Below are positions 11,301 through 22,611 of a stretch of DNA of 64,000 bases, one piece after another. The DNA lies in the NCBI GenBank assembly GCA_010645155.1, contig CM021312.1:4183844-4247843 (forward strand). The letters run 5' to 3'. The DNA comes from Tigriopus japonicus. Lineage: Eukaryota; Arthropoda; Copepoda; Harpacticoida; Harpacticidae. The position numbers and the translations under genes were made by a program. The first letter of the stretch is position 1. Every line of letters begins with the position of its first letter. Below the pieces are notes generated by a model that saw only the letters and a list, made by a program, of their open reading frames with translations, did no database searches and had not been told where the DNA came from.

Positions 11301-13397
11301 TGTCGTCGTTGTGGCCTGCTAACGATATCGTTGATCGTGGGATCGCTCTTCATAAGATGATCAGACTTCTTGTCCACGGATGTGGCGGAGAGGGTTATCT
11401 CAACTTCATTGGCAATGAATTTGGTAAATGATGACCATTGATTGTGTTGTGAGGTTCCAGAGGGTGTAACGCGTCTTTTCTTGATATTGCAGGTCATCCT
11501 GAATGGTTAGACTTTCCCAGATCCGGCAACAATGATTCCTATCACTACGCCAGAAGACAATTTAATCTAGTCGATGATCAGGAACTTCGATACAAATATT
11601 TGGGCGCATTTGATGCTGCCATGAACAAAACGGAAGACAAGTATGGATGGTTATCCTCTGATCCTGCTTATGTGAGCTGGAAACATGAAGCCGATAAGGT
11701 CATCGTGTTTGAGCGAGCAGGTCTCATTTTTGTGTTCAACTTCCATCCCAATAAAAGCTTCACCGATTACAAGGTAAGTGAAGTCACTTCAAACTCATCA
11801 CACACAGCCACAAAAGTAACTGTATGCCTATGAATTACGAAGATTTGCCAAGTTATCTCTGAGAGGATTTTCAGAAATCAGGGCTATTTTTTGAACAAAT
11901 CTGCCCCGAATATTTTTACCTTTCCTCTAATGTGTCTTATTTCGCTCTCAAAGGACGGAAAAATGAATTTTATATACCGAAATTCTGAGATTTTGTTTCT
12001 GTTTTAATGCAAACTTCAGATTTAAGCAAGATTAAATCGCTTATCTCGGCAAAAATACTTGTAAAAATTCATCATTCTGTTGTCCTGTAATTTAGCTGAA
12101 CAAATTAAACATAGCGAATTCAGCCACATGCTGTGAATCCTATCAATTTCTAAACCCGATAGTTCTTTGCAGGTAATATTAGGACGTTTTTGGCATGGCC
12201 TGAAGACAACCGATTGCGTTTTTTTTTCGTCTTTAATTTGTGGCTTTGCTGACTTAAAATTTGAACAAAGTGGATCTAAAACTGCTTCATGATGTACAAA
12301 CAGGAGAAAGCATTTTATTGTGGTGGTGCCCTGGTCTTCCCACCTTTTCTTGGCTGCACTCACAGTGGTGCGAGAGACGCCCACAATGTTGGCGATATCA
12401 TCAACAATGAGCAAATCAACACCCCTTTCCCGGTGCGCTCTTCTATTTTAACAAACCAATTGACAGCTGGTTATTGTATCAAAACTAAAATTAAAACAAA
12501 CAACCTTGCTTTTACCAAGATACAACTGTCTTCTCCTGGTTGATCTTGATGCTGTTAGACCTAAAGAAGCTCAAGGGAAAGAAGCGTCAACTTGACCGTA
12601 GCGATAAGTAGCTTAAACGTCAAGCTTCAAAAAGCCCAACAAACCAAAAAGTGAAGGAGAAAAAAATGCAACCAATACCAGCCTTTGACCTAAAAATGTT
12701 AAAGCAATAGCTTAGGAATCACAAGTTAAGATGCAATATTATATCTGAATTGATCGTTATGTGGCATGATTTACTTAAACTGACGAGTGATCACATAATC
12801 GAATTTTATTTCAACTTGAACTTCCTGGGTTAATGGTGGTGGTAACAGCGGCAAACATTTGAAGCCTCAAATACACCAATAACCTGACCAAGTTGACGCT
12901 TCTTTCCCATTAGCTTCTGTGGTTAGACACATTACAAATCTGTCCAGATTTTAAGCTCCCCCTCGCTAGGTAATCTGAACTTATTAATTTCATCGACTTA
13001 TTTAGTTTCAATTTCTACACTTCAAAACTTTTCTTGACATTTAAAGATTTTAGAAAGATTTTTTTATCTTTGAATGGGGGTTGTGCCGATTTCAATTTGA
13101 AATAATAAAAAACAAACAAAAAAATTCACCTTCAATCGTATTTTGAGTAAATGATCTTCTATTTTTCTTCAGCCCACTGTTCTTCAAATAATTGATTTTT
13201 GTTCGTTTCAGGTTGGTGCTTGGGACGCAGGCACCTATCACGTTGTTTTGGACACGGATTCCTCCGAGTTTGGTGGCCATAACCGCTTGGACCATTCCAA
13301 GGACAACCAGACGTTTCCCGAAGCCTATGCTGAGCGCCAAAACCATATGTGCGTCTACAGTCCTTGCAGAACGGCACAAGTTTATGCTCGGAAATGA
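8332..13397 (+). CDS. GBE1: 1,4-alpha-glucan branching enzyme (glycogen branching enzyme)
   Basis: Cytosolic GH13 enzyme that cuts alpha-1,4 glucan chains and re-attaches them by alpha-1,6 bonds, the branching step of glycogen synthesis after glycogen synthase. Nine coding exons: 8332-8477, 8541-8685, 9775-10203, 10267-10681, 10795-10950, 11011-11177, 11240-11423, 11493-11773 and 13212-13397. All phases agree. The product is 702 aa, the usual animal length. The N-terminal CBM48-like part (about 60-180) contains WAPGAQ and GDFNDWN. The catalytic barrel has region I DVVHSH (D290), the nucleophile Asp in GFRFDGVT (D361), the acid/base Glu in IAEDVSG (E416) and AESHDQ (D485). The C-terminal beta domain ends [10 protein letters not shown] plus a short tail. 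The last intron (1.4 kb) is filled with repeats. An acceptor just before the ATG (TTTTATAG|GAAATG) indicates an upstream non-coding exon, possibly ending near 8236. Confidence 0.96.
12022..12414 (-). pseudogene. Possible transposase helix-turn-helix fragment
   Basis: An antisense open frame in the last intron of the branching enzyme gene begins [21 protein letters not shown]. This resembles the N-terminal helix-turn-helix of Tc1/mariner transposases. A KTQ..V segment later could be the second helix-turn-helix. The catalytic DDE part is absent. Short, degenerate and only weakly supported. Confidence 0.35.
12550..12935. repeat. Inverted repeat in the last intron of the branching enzyme gene
   Basis: GGGAAAGAAGCGTCAACTTG at 12575-12594 is repeated exactly inverted at about 12889-12908, with weaker inverted similarity extending ~20 bases further out on each side. 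The stretch at 12600-12690 also resembles 14520-14620, so this is a dispersed family. It is probably a MITE; I found no clear target duplication. Confidence 0.55.
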
Positions 13398-15530
13398 AAA
13401 GGATAGAAGACGATAAATTTGATATGCTGACCATGTAGATGGGATATTACTATTGTATGGATATCAGAATCTCTAGGAAGTGATGACCTCGGAACAAAGA
13501 ATATATCTAGATTTTACACATTCTTTTAGTTTTCATTTCAACTGGGGTCTGCTAAAAATCATGTTGATTTTTCCTTAAGCCCTGAAAGATTGCTGAAAGT
13601 CATGTCTAAGAATGCCATTATCCCTCACATCAAGTCTTCAAAATTAGGGAAATGCAGCGTGCAGATTTTTTAATGTCAAAAAACTTATTCATTTTTTTGA
13701 CATTTTTGGTTTTATGAAATTTAAAGCAATGTAAGTGTGAAGAGTTTTAATTCTTTACACAAAACTAGTATACTGTCGGCCTTTTCTTAATTAAGCGCAT
13801 ATTTATAAATTGTTTGCTTTCTGTTCAACATAGCACTTCAATTATTTCTTTACGAGTTGTTTGGAGTCAAAAGTTATCTCTTCTCCAAGCTTAGTAAATA
13901 ATCTTATGAAGAATTAATTGGGATTTTACGAAAAATCTTGGAATTGAATTTATTTGATGTGCTCCAACATCATTGAAGATGATAGAGGAGTTTTGAAAAA
14001 TTGAGCGAAAGGAATAAAAAAAACATAATTTCTTCGCTTTTTCTGATGCTTTCTTCCACTGAATTTTGACTTTTGACTTCACGTTCTGAAGAAAATTTAA
14101 AAGGAGCGTCTTTGTCCAACTTCCATGCGTCCTTAATCATCTCAAGGACAAACACTTATAAGTGGCGAAACTAAAAAAAAGGTTAAATTTCACTGCTATT
14201 AACAAATTGTATTGCTCCTCAGAAACAACTGCATGTCCTTGATGGCTACAAAAGTATATACAGTTTATTTTTATATCACATTCCATTGTCTTGATTAAGA
14301 TGCTGAAGAGATGTCAATTTTGCAGGATCAATGCGTTTCATTTCCATTCATTGATAACTTGACAATAGATCAATTTCCTTATTAAGAATAAACACCTGGA
14401 ACTAAACGATTCATCTCTTGCAAAGTGAGCAGCGGTTCTGTTAATTCGGAGCACAGAAAGTCACAGATGCGAGATACTTTCTAGTTTGGAGTGCAGAAGC
14501 TCATGTGAAAGAAGCATCGTCAGAACACAAGCGACAATGGCTTATCATGAAGCTTTAAAAAAGGCAAACAAACAGGGAAGTGCAAGAGAAAAAAAATCAG
14601 GAGCCTCTGACCAAAAACTATCAATGGAAGGGCTTCCATCCATCTTATTTGTGATCCAATGACTGGATCCATCTTTACAGGCATGATCTGGTAAATTTAT
14701 TGCAAATTCGACTTTCACTTTAGTTTGGAGGACAATTTTCAGATAGGTGACCAAAGGTTATCAGAATATTACTGAAAGTTCCGAAGATAATCCCCCATGT
14801 CCAAAATGTAGCACAAGCATAATGTGGAACAACGCTTAAGTCTTAATTTCTTGAATTAGCTTGTCCATGATTGGCAAAAATGGCCAAATTTGGAGGGGCA
14901 ACAATATTTCAGACTCAAATATTTAGTATTTTGGGAAGTTAATGAACTTGATATAAAATTATTCCTATTTTCATGTACTTCAACTCCTTCAATGTTGAAA
15001 ATAGGTCGGTTGTTGAGGCAGTTTGAAATATAGTAAAGCATAGAAGAAGTATATGAGACGGAGTGGAAATAACCATGCCTGATCAAGTTTTGCTATTTAA
15101 GCTGCGTTTTTCAATTACAAAAACTGGCCAAGCATGTCGTATCTGTCAATATCTGTAATTTGGAAACGGTCCAAGATTAGGCCTGCTTTCACTCTTTTCA
15201 TGGCCTTGTTGGCCTTCAACTTGAGATATTGAAATTTTAGTCGGACGATCTTGATCAAAATGTTCATCTTAATTTTGTTTATTTTTTGCAATGACGCTAT
15301 CAAAACCTGGCATTTAAAAGTTAAAATTTTTGATTTCCTCAAAAGGGAGAAATGTTTCTGAAACACTCCCAATGCAAATTGAAAGTGTCAAAAATACCTC
15401 TCAAGGACAAATCGGACGCGAACAATTTTGAAACACTGCTCAAGGATCGTTGTTGAGGTTCAAGATCATCTGACTCAAGTGAAACACGAGTACTTTTAAA
15501 AATCAATCGTAAAATAATAACCAGTCAAAT
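13398..15530. other. Gene-free stretch between branching enzyme and paladin genes
   Basis: AT-rich DNA with the 3' end of the branching enzyme gene and the promoter of the paladin-like gene. 14520-14620 is a degenerate copy of the repeat seen at 12600-12690. I see no coding sequence. Confidence 0.4.
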
Positions 15531-18500
15531 ATGGCTGCCACTTCCACGGACGCAATCATGCTGGAATTGGAAAAAGAAGGGATTCCATGGATCAAATCAG
15601 AAATTTACGAAAAAAGGAAGGCCAGAGAGCAGAAAGAACTGGAAAAAAATAATCCCATGAAATTGTGCGTCTTGAAGTTTGATCACTTCGAAAATATCCA
15701 CAGGTAAAATGTCCCTAAACAAACATGGAGACCACCCAAAAATCACAATCTTTGAATTTCGTGCCCTATTTTTCAATAGAGAAAGTAAAAACTGAAGCTG
15801 CTTTGGAAAAGACTGAAAAAGAAAGACTTCTTCATGGCATTTTACTCATGCTTTCAAATGGTACATCACTTATCAACGCAAGTAAAAAAGGTGAAAATGT
15901 TTTAAAGATGAACGTGTACTCTTTTCTCTTGATTTCAATCTAGTATTCTGAAGCTGGCCTCTGAATCATTTGAATCGGGAGGCTTGCAATGAAAATTAAG
16001 ATTTATTGTAAACACAAATCAATCGCTTTCTTCTTCAAATGAGACCTTTGGGTTGACGACGAATTGTAATTTTCAGCTCAATCGACCTCTGGAAAGAAAG
16101 GTTATACCTTCTCAAAGCTATGTACTGAAGAGAGCAAAGAATTCATGAGCTTGCCCTCTTGTGGTAAAACGATTACCTTTGCTCATTCGTTCTGTGTGGG
16201 GTTATGCAGTGAGTTTTCCGAGAGCTCTGACATTTGATTGAGTTAAAAACATAAATATTTAATCTACTCAACATAAGCAAGGTCTTGTGTGCAGAAGAAA
16301 TCAAAATCCTTATTGCTCGCCTCCCAGTCAAAAGAAGTTCAGTGGCTTTTGCTCGGTTCATTCTAATTTTAGAGCTTGGCTCATTTCAGGTTGCCAAAAG
16401 AGATTCCAGTTCTTGAGGGGGCACCCAATTTTCGCCAAGTTCCAGGATATCTTGTTTTTGGAACTGGTCAACCCACCAAAGATGGATTTAAAGTAGCTTT
16501 GCAACACATCTTTGATGACACAAAAACTAAAAAGGTTCTTTGGACAAGTATGCGGCAAGTAAGTATTTACTTTTTAAAAAAGCCAATTGTTCTTCACCAA
16601 TGACTTACAAATATAATAATGGTTTAGGAACCTGTTGTTTACATGAATGGGCAATCATTTACTCCCAGGCTTTTAGAAAGGTAGAGTTCAAACAGTAACA
16701 TTTGATTGGTGGCTTGCTATTGATATTTAACAAGTTTTCAAGACAGATGCTGAAATAACTAAAAAAAGATTTCTAATAAGTTTGGATTCGTAGGATGAAT
16801 GAAAACATGGAATTCCCTGATGCCACGCCACAGTACATTGAATGGCTTCAAGATGTGTTTGTTAATGTGATTCGGCATCAGATTGAAACCTCGAAAACAG
16901 ACAGAAAAGTACCCAAGGAAGACAAGGGCAAGGTAAGTTAACTCCGTACAAAAACTGTGAAATTGTAAATAAGTTTCCTTTTTGAGACTACTTTATTTTT
17001 TGTTTATAGCATGTTTGCTTCAATATGGATAGAATGGTATTTTTTTCTGTCTGGGTGAACCTGTGAACTACCTTGTACCTGAAGTTCTAGTCTTAATTTA
17101 ATAATCTTCTACAAGACGGAAAGTATTCAAACATTCCAAATAATCCTCTAAACCAGGGCTCGGCAACCCCTTTTGAATAAATCAAAATTCAGGTCCATAA
17201 AAAACCATTTTAACGGTATTTAGTCATAGCTCTTGTTTTTTCATCAAAAAATTGTCAAAGTAAAATATGAATGAAAATTAAATTGTTGGTGATGGTGTAA
17301 ACCTTTGCGTTTTGGGTCTGAAAGATCTGAAGCATCCCAAACATCTCAAAGGGAAAAAGAAAAAAAAGCTGTTAAATTTGGTGAAAAATGTCAAAGACAA
17401 GAAAATATTAATCTTCTTTAATAATTTAGGAAAAACACCCAAATTCGACAAAAAGGCCAAAAACGGACAAAAGAAAAATGCCAAAAAAATGTACCAAAAT
17501 TCAATAAAAGCGGCAAAAAATGCAAAAATATATGTCAACCAAAATAATGAAAAAAATAGTGATGGACGGAAAGGGCTCATAACCGAAACCGAAAGCAGCT
17601 GACTACAAAATTGTATAAATCCAAAATACACCTTAAAAATCGAATTTCTCATGTCTTTGAGGTTGGGTAGTCGCAAACTTGGAAAAATGGGGAAACTTAA
17701 ATTTCAGAGGTTTTTGGACGAAAAATTTGTCATCAAACTCCATCCTTTATAGTGCCTGTCTGCTTTCGGTTTCGGTAGGCATAAACGAAACCGAAACCGA
17801 AATTTCGACCGAAAGCGCTTTCGGTCCATCACTAAAAAAATGCAAAAAAATCGGAAAAGGTGAAAGAAAATGGATTTTCAGGAAATGTGCAGCCCTGATC
17901 ATAAGTCAACCAAAAATAGAGAAAATCTAGCTTAACATCCAAACTTGGGCAGTGCAATTAGTGTCCCAAAAATATCAGTTTTCAAGATTTAACGCACTCT
18001 TATAAACTCAAGTCAAGTAACAAGTTCAACAGATTATATGCTTATAATAAGTCCAGAAACTTTCTTTCTGCAAAGTGCATATTCTTAATTTGGGTTAACA
18101 TCTGAAAATCTGTGCCTGTAAGTAACTAAATGTCAATGGACGGAAAAACTCATTCTTTCGCTTCATTACTTTAATTTGATTTGCTTTATCATCAAAAGAC
18201 CCAAATAAAATGTTAATCAATGCACTCCATTATGTTTCTTAGGTGAGTTTCTTCCGTGATACCTATGCAGAACATCCAGAAGATCGAGAAAACATTGAAT
18301 ACAAGGTCAATTTGGAATCAGATGATGCTTTAGTGACGTTAAGTGGCTTGTACGAGCAATTGAAGGAACACGGCTTTAAATTGGAGTATGCCAGGTAAAT
18401 TTGGAAATTGTCTGCACTGATTCGCCAGCCTTCACTATTGGGCTTTACTTAGATTGCCGATTGTGGATGAAAAGGCTCCCAGAGAGGTCGATTTTGATAC

Positions 18501-21500
18501 TATTTTGACCACCTTGAGGGCCGAACCAGCCGATACAGCTTGTGTGTTCAACTGCCAAATGGGTAAAGGTCGAACCACAACGGGTATGATTTTGGCATGC
18601 CTCCTCAAGGATGCCCTTTTTGGGGACCCAAAGAAAACGTATCCCAAAGAGGAGGTCGTGGATCCAAAGAAATTTGAGGATGAAGACGAATATGCCAATG
18701 AGGTGAGAGAATTGCGGCGAATCAACTAACATTTCAGTTCAGGAATGGTCAATCATAAGGGCAAATGAACTTCAGAATAGTTTCACCCTTGGATTTAAAG
18801 CGGTCAAACTTTTTTGCACCCGGTACTCAATCAGCATGAACTTTATGGTCCCATTTTTTTGGTCAGAAATTCTCATCATAATTTTTTGAGTCGGAAATTT
18901 GTTCGTATATATGCATTAGTTTTATGCAAAAAAATGACAAAAAAAACACAATTGGCAACCAAAATCACTTTCAAGGCAGGCAAATGTGGACCCCATTTTG
19001 GGCTTGAAACCTAGTTTGTAAACTGCACAGCCACGCCTGATTAAATTGATAATTGATCAAAACATGCTGATGGTAGTTTGGTGCTTTCTAGGCATAGGGA
19101 CAGGAACTTTACTTAAACGTACCTTTATTTGTCGCGAAAAAGTATTTGTCTTTTCCCGTCTAATTGGGCAATTTTAATCGTCTTTTTGTCTAGATGGGCG
19201 AAAGACAAAATTTTGCATTGAATTTTAAGCTTCTTGACTAAGTAGTTTTCTAAATTTATATCGACGTAAGTAGTTTGGAAAAGTTTAATCTGAAACTTGG
19301 ACCAAAGTAATAGCTTGACCGATGGTTGCGTTTTGGCACAAACTAAAAGTGTTTTTTTTCTTATAATTTGACAGTTCTTTTCGTCAAAACTTCCTGTCTC
19401 TAGGGATTACGTTTGAAATTGCAATGCTGGAATTTTAAGATATTCAAACATAAAATTGTTTATGAAATTGCTTTATTGTTCAACACCAGTAAAAAGCCAT
19501 TGCCATAACCAATTTGAGAGGTAGCATAAAACTTTAAAGATACTGAGCGTAAAAAGGGAAACATTCAAATTGAGTGGAATTCAAAAGTAAAATTTGAATT
19601 AAGCTCAAGCACATTTTTCAAATTTTCCAAATGACCTCATTTTAATAGTTTGATCCAAAGCCCCCAAGTTAAGCAAGAAATGTAATTGCTTACAAATAAA
19701 TACCGATTTGTCTCATTCAAAAGTTCCCAGTACTTGCCAAAAGTTGACAGAAGATGTACCTTAAAAAATGCAAAAAGATGGTTTGCAATTTTCTGATAGC
19801 CCTAGTTATGAGTTTTTCCTCCTTTCCAAGGATGACTCTACGAAGGATTCACTTCAAGGTCGAAGGACCTACAGCTTAGGGCCAACACCGGTAATTTAGG
19901 ACATGCGATGACTGCCTTTGATTCAATAAATTTTAATTATTTTGCTAATAACATTCGTTTTTTAGTGAATGGCGGAACATAACAACATTTAAACAATGGC
20001 AAATAACCAGAGAAATGACGTGTGTTCAAGTGAATGGTTGTATTTTATAGCATTTCAAGGAGAGTAAAAGTCATGTTACACTCCAGTAGAAGTCTAACGT
20101 ACACTTATAATTTTCTTGTCCCTCAGGGTGAAAGTGCGTCTCAGGAATCCCATCATTCCCCTCGCCCGCATGACGGTAGTGATAGTGTTCACGAAATTTT
20201 ATGTTCTGATCGAATATGATACTAAGGTTTGTTTCCATGTCTATGCTCTCAAATTCCTGGCCTTTCAGGATATCCTTGGGAGTGGTTTTTGGCCTCTTTC
20301 CAAACCTCATCATCTTACACTTATCCACATTGAAGGTCATTTGAGGCCCAATCTTCTGCAGAGTTCAAGGCACTTTGGGCTCATTTCTCGTCTTGAGGTT
20401 GCAAGATAATCCCAATGATCTTCAAATCATCCGCAAATTTTAGCATCTTTGTGGATGTAGTCCAATCCAGCCATGAAGGCCCCCTCTTGTGGTTGGTTAA
20501 CCATTGATGTCTTGTGTTGACTGGTCTTCTCATAATTGATCTTTCTCAAAGTTGTAGGACTTCAGCCAAAAGTAGTCTGTCTCTGTATCTGAGGGTTGCC
20601 ACTTCAATTCCACGTGCTTGTCCTGGTCTAATTGGTGATGATTCCATTGCTTTTTCCCATTCATTTTCATGTTGAATCACCACACCAAAGTTTGCAGTAG
20701 TGACAAAAGAAGACCAATATTCCCTGAATCCTACGATCCATTTCTTGTCCATCTATCTATCCATTGAATGATCTGAGAGAAAGATGAAATGCTCAAAAGC
20801 ACGCCGAACAAACACTTGAGTGACGCAAATGACTTTGAGTAGTTCTCATCAATGGAGAATACGATGTTCTTTGATTGGAAGAAAGAAAGAAGGATGAAGT
20901 CAAGCTCTCTTTTTCTTTGAAGGGCCACACACGACCCATCCAAATTTTCTTTCTCAATCAGCACGACTGGATTTCTTTGTGCACTAAAATACTAGAATGT
21001 GACACTTGGAGATGGCAAGATAACCAGAATGATCGGTAAATCCACAAGGTTTTTAGCGTGACATCTTCTTTGAAGCTCAATTCACAATGGTGGCACGTTT
21101 CTCAAGGTGACCAAATTGATTAGGGTTGGTTCATAACCTAAATTGACCTTTTATCCAACATTGAACAACCCTCTCCAAAAATAGTTCAAAGACCACTGTC
21201 AAAAACTGGCTTAAAATATTGAGTTAAAAGAAGACAAAAATAACACAATTTCTGTTTTAAAGAAGATAAGAAATGTTGCCCCTCTCATTGAACATCTTGT
21301 TCAAGTAGTCACCCTGTCAAACGAACAAACACTGACACCACATGGAGAATTCTCAAACTAAACCAGGGTTGCCGTGGGCAAAAGAAACGATATTATAATA
21401 GATTATTGATTCACGTAAATCTTTCAATAACTTCAAAGTTTCAAATCGTTTTTCAAAATCCAATGTAATGAGCTTTGCTTATGAAAGAAATGAATAGATT

Positions 21501-22603
21501 GTAATAACATGTTTGAGTGGCGTCCCTGACTGAATTCTCTTTTCCTCGCAAATGAATGTTGAACTTCTCTCAACCTAGAATTAATGACGGATCAGTGATG
21601 ATCCAACGCAAGGTGGATTGATGACGTCATAGACACTGCTCTGAAATTCGTCCTGTAGTACAGTGGTTCTTGTCCTATCACAACATCACTCATCTTTTTG
21701 CAGGTTGCTCGAAGAGGCCAGTTCGAAGTTTTGGAAAAGATCTACAAGTACATTCCAGAGGTGAAAGATGCCAAGGTTCACTTGGATCACATCATTGATT
21801 TGTGTGGTGTTCCTCCACAAGGAACAGGTCTCCAAAACTTGCGGGAGTGCATCATTTGGACCAAACAGAAATTCGTTTTTGAACCCAAAATCAAACGGGC
21901 CTTTTGGAAACAAATGAGCATCAACTTTATCGAACGATATTGTTACTTGATCATGTTTACGACCTACGTGAGAAGTGAAGCTCCTCGAGGTAAGTAATAA
22001 GTAGAGGACAGAAAAAGTTTGAAAAAATATCCAAAAAAAAGTTTTAGGTGAAAGATATTGCCCAAAAAAGATTCTTCACTACAAAAGGCAGAAAAGTTTT
22101 ATTTCAGATAAAAATCGCCAAAAGGAAAACTTTTTTTTCTTTTACTAAAAATGGCTTAAAAATCTTCTCTATTTATCACTTAACAGGCCAAAATTATTTG
22201 TTATGTTTTTTATCTGGGCTACTTGTATTGCCCTCGATTGTTAGGTAAAAACTTTTGTTCGTGTTCTATTAACAAAAAAACTGAAGATTTTGTTTATGTC
22301 TGCTTAGATTTGAAAAAAGTTCTTACTTGTTTTTTAAGCTAAATTTTCGATAAAATGTGAAAATAAGTGTAAAACCCCAAAACAATTTTCTGGGTCAAAA
22401 AAGGTGTTGAAAAGTTTTTAATAAAAGTTTTTTAATCCTCGCTGTAGTAAAAACTTACAAAGAAACACTTTTCCAATAACTTTATTATCATACGTAATTT
22501 ATTTTTCCAAGGTTTCCCGTGGACTTTTGTTCAATGGATGGATCAGCGTGCCGAAATTCGGGAGATTATCAATCAAGGGAAGAAGAATTTTGATTGGAAA
22601 TAA
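15531..22603 (+). CDS. Single-module paladin-like protein tyrosine phosphatase
   Basis: A member of the paladin/PTP-like phytase family, cysteine-based phosphatases thought to act on inositol phosphates or phosphoinositides. Eight exons: 15531-15703, 16390-16558, 16628-16680, 16794-16932, 18243-18394, 18453-18702, 21704-21989 and 22512-22603. Phases are consistent and give 437 aa. The module starts at EGAPNFRQVPGY (about 67-78), followed by VLWTSMRQEPVVY. The signature loop is CQMGKGRT with Cys263 and Arg269 (C-x5-R), so catalysis is possible. The end has QNLRECI and SINFIERYCYLIMFTTY, as seen at the end of a module. Vertebrate paladin has two modules and the fungal/plant relatives about three; this has one. 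An in-frame TAA at 15510-15512 precedes the ATG, so the start looks real. Repeats and a reverse transcriptase remnant fill the introns. Confidence 0.88.
15953..16350. mobile_element. Degenerate copy of the ~450-bp foldback element
   Basis: It lies in the first intron of the paladin gene. It shares with the full copy at 32062-32511 the end blocks GGGAGGCTTGCAATGA and CTCGCCTCCCA, the central GTGGTAAAACGATTACC, and the TTTTCAGCTCAATCGA block. Diverged and partly deleted. Confidence 0.65.
17557..17834. mobile_element. Short inverted-repeat element with TAGTGATGGAC ends
   Basis: The left end TAGTGATGGACGGAAAG and right end CTTTCGGTCCATCACTA are inverted copies inside a paladin intron. The interior is full of ACCGAAACCGAAA blocks, themselves arranged as a hairpin. 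A partial relative of the right part is at about 54490-54550. Another hAT-like end, CAGGGCTCGGCAACC, starts at 17154, so this element may be nested in an older one. Confidence 0.55.
20071..20460 (-). mobile_element. Non-LTR retrotransposon reverse transcriptase fragment
   Basis: Reading leftwards from about 20460, the translation gives KFADDLKIIG, carrying the catalytic [Y/F]ADD motif. After a frame change it gives FNVDKCKMMRFG, SIIFDQNIKF and (in a third frame) MMGFLRRTF, the usual order of thumb-region blocks in jockey/I-type reverse transcriptases. The frames are broken, so it is a dead fragment in a paladin intron. 5' and 3' limits are uncertain. Confidence 0.7.
22498..22503 (-). terminator. 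Candidate poly(A) signal of the transporter gene
   Basis: AATAAA on the minus strand, about 110 bases past the transporter stop; a second candidate is at 22481-22486. Both lie inside the last paladin intron. If either is used, the transporter 3' UTR is antisense to the entire last paladin exon. Confidence 0.4.
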
Positions 22604-22604
22604 A
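22599..22604 (+). terminator. Candidate poly(A) signal overlapping the paladin stop codon
   Basis: AATAAA includes the TAA stop of the paladin gene. Cleavage 10-30 bases later would fall inside the last codons of the opposite-strand transporter gene. No other AATAAA lies close downstream on this strand. Confidence 0.4.
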
Positions 22605-22611
22605 TCATGGA

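Noticed and set aside
17278..17676. 132-codon phenylalanine-rich minus-strand frame
   Set aside because: Product of an A-rich low-complexity stretch read on the other strand.
21622..21629. TGACGTCA in a paladin intron
   Set aside because: Perfect CRE, but far from any start codon; likely chance.
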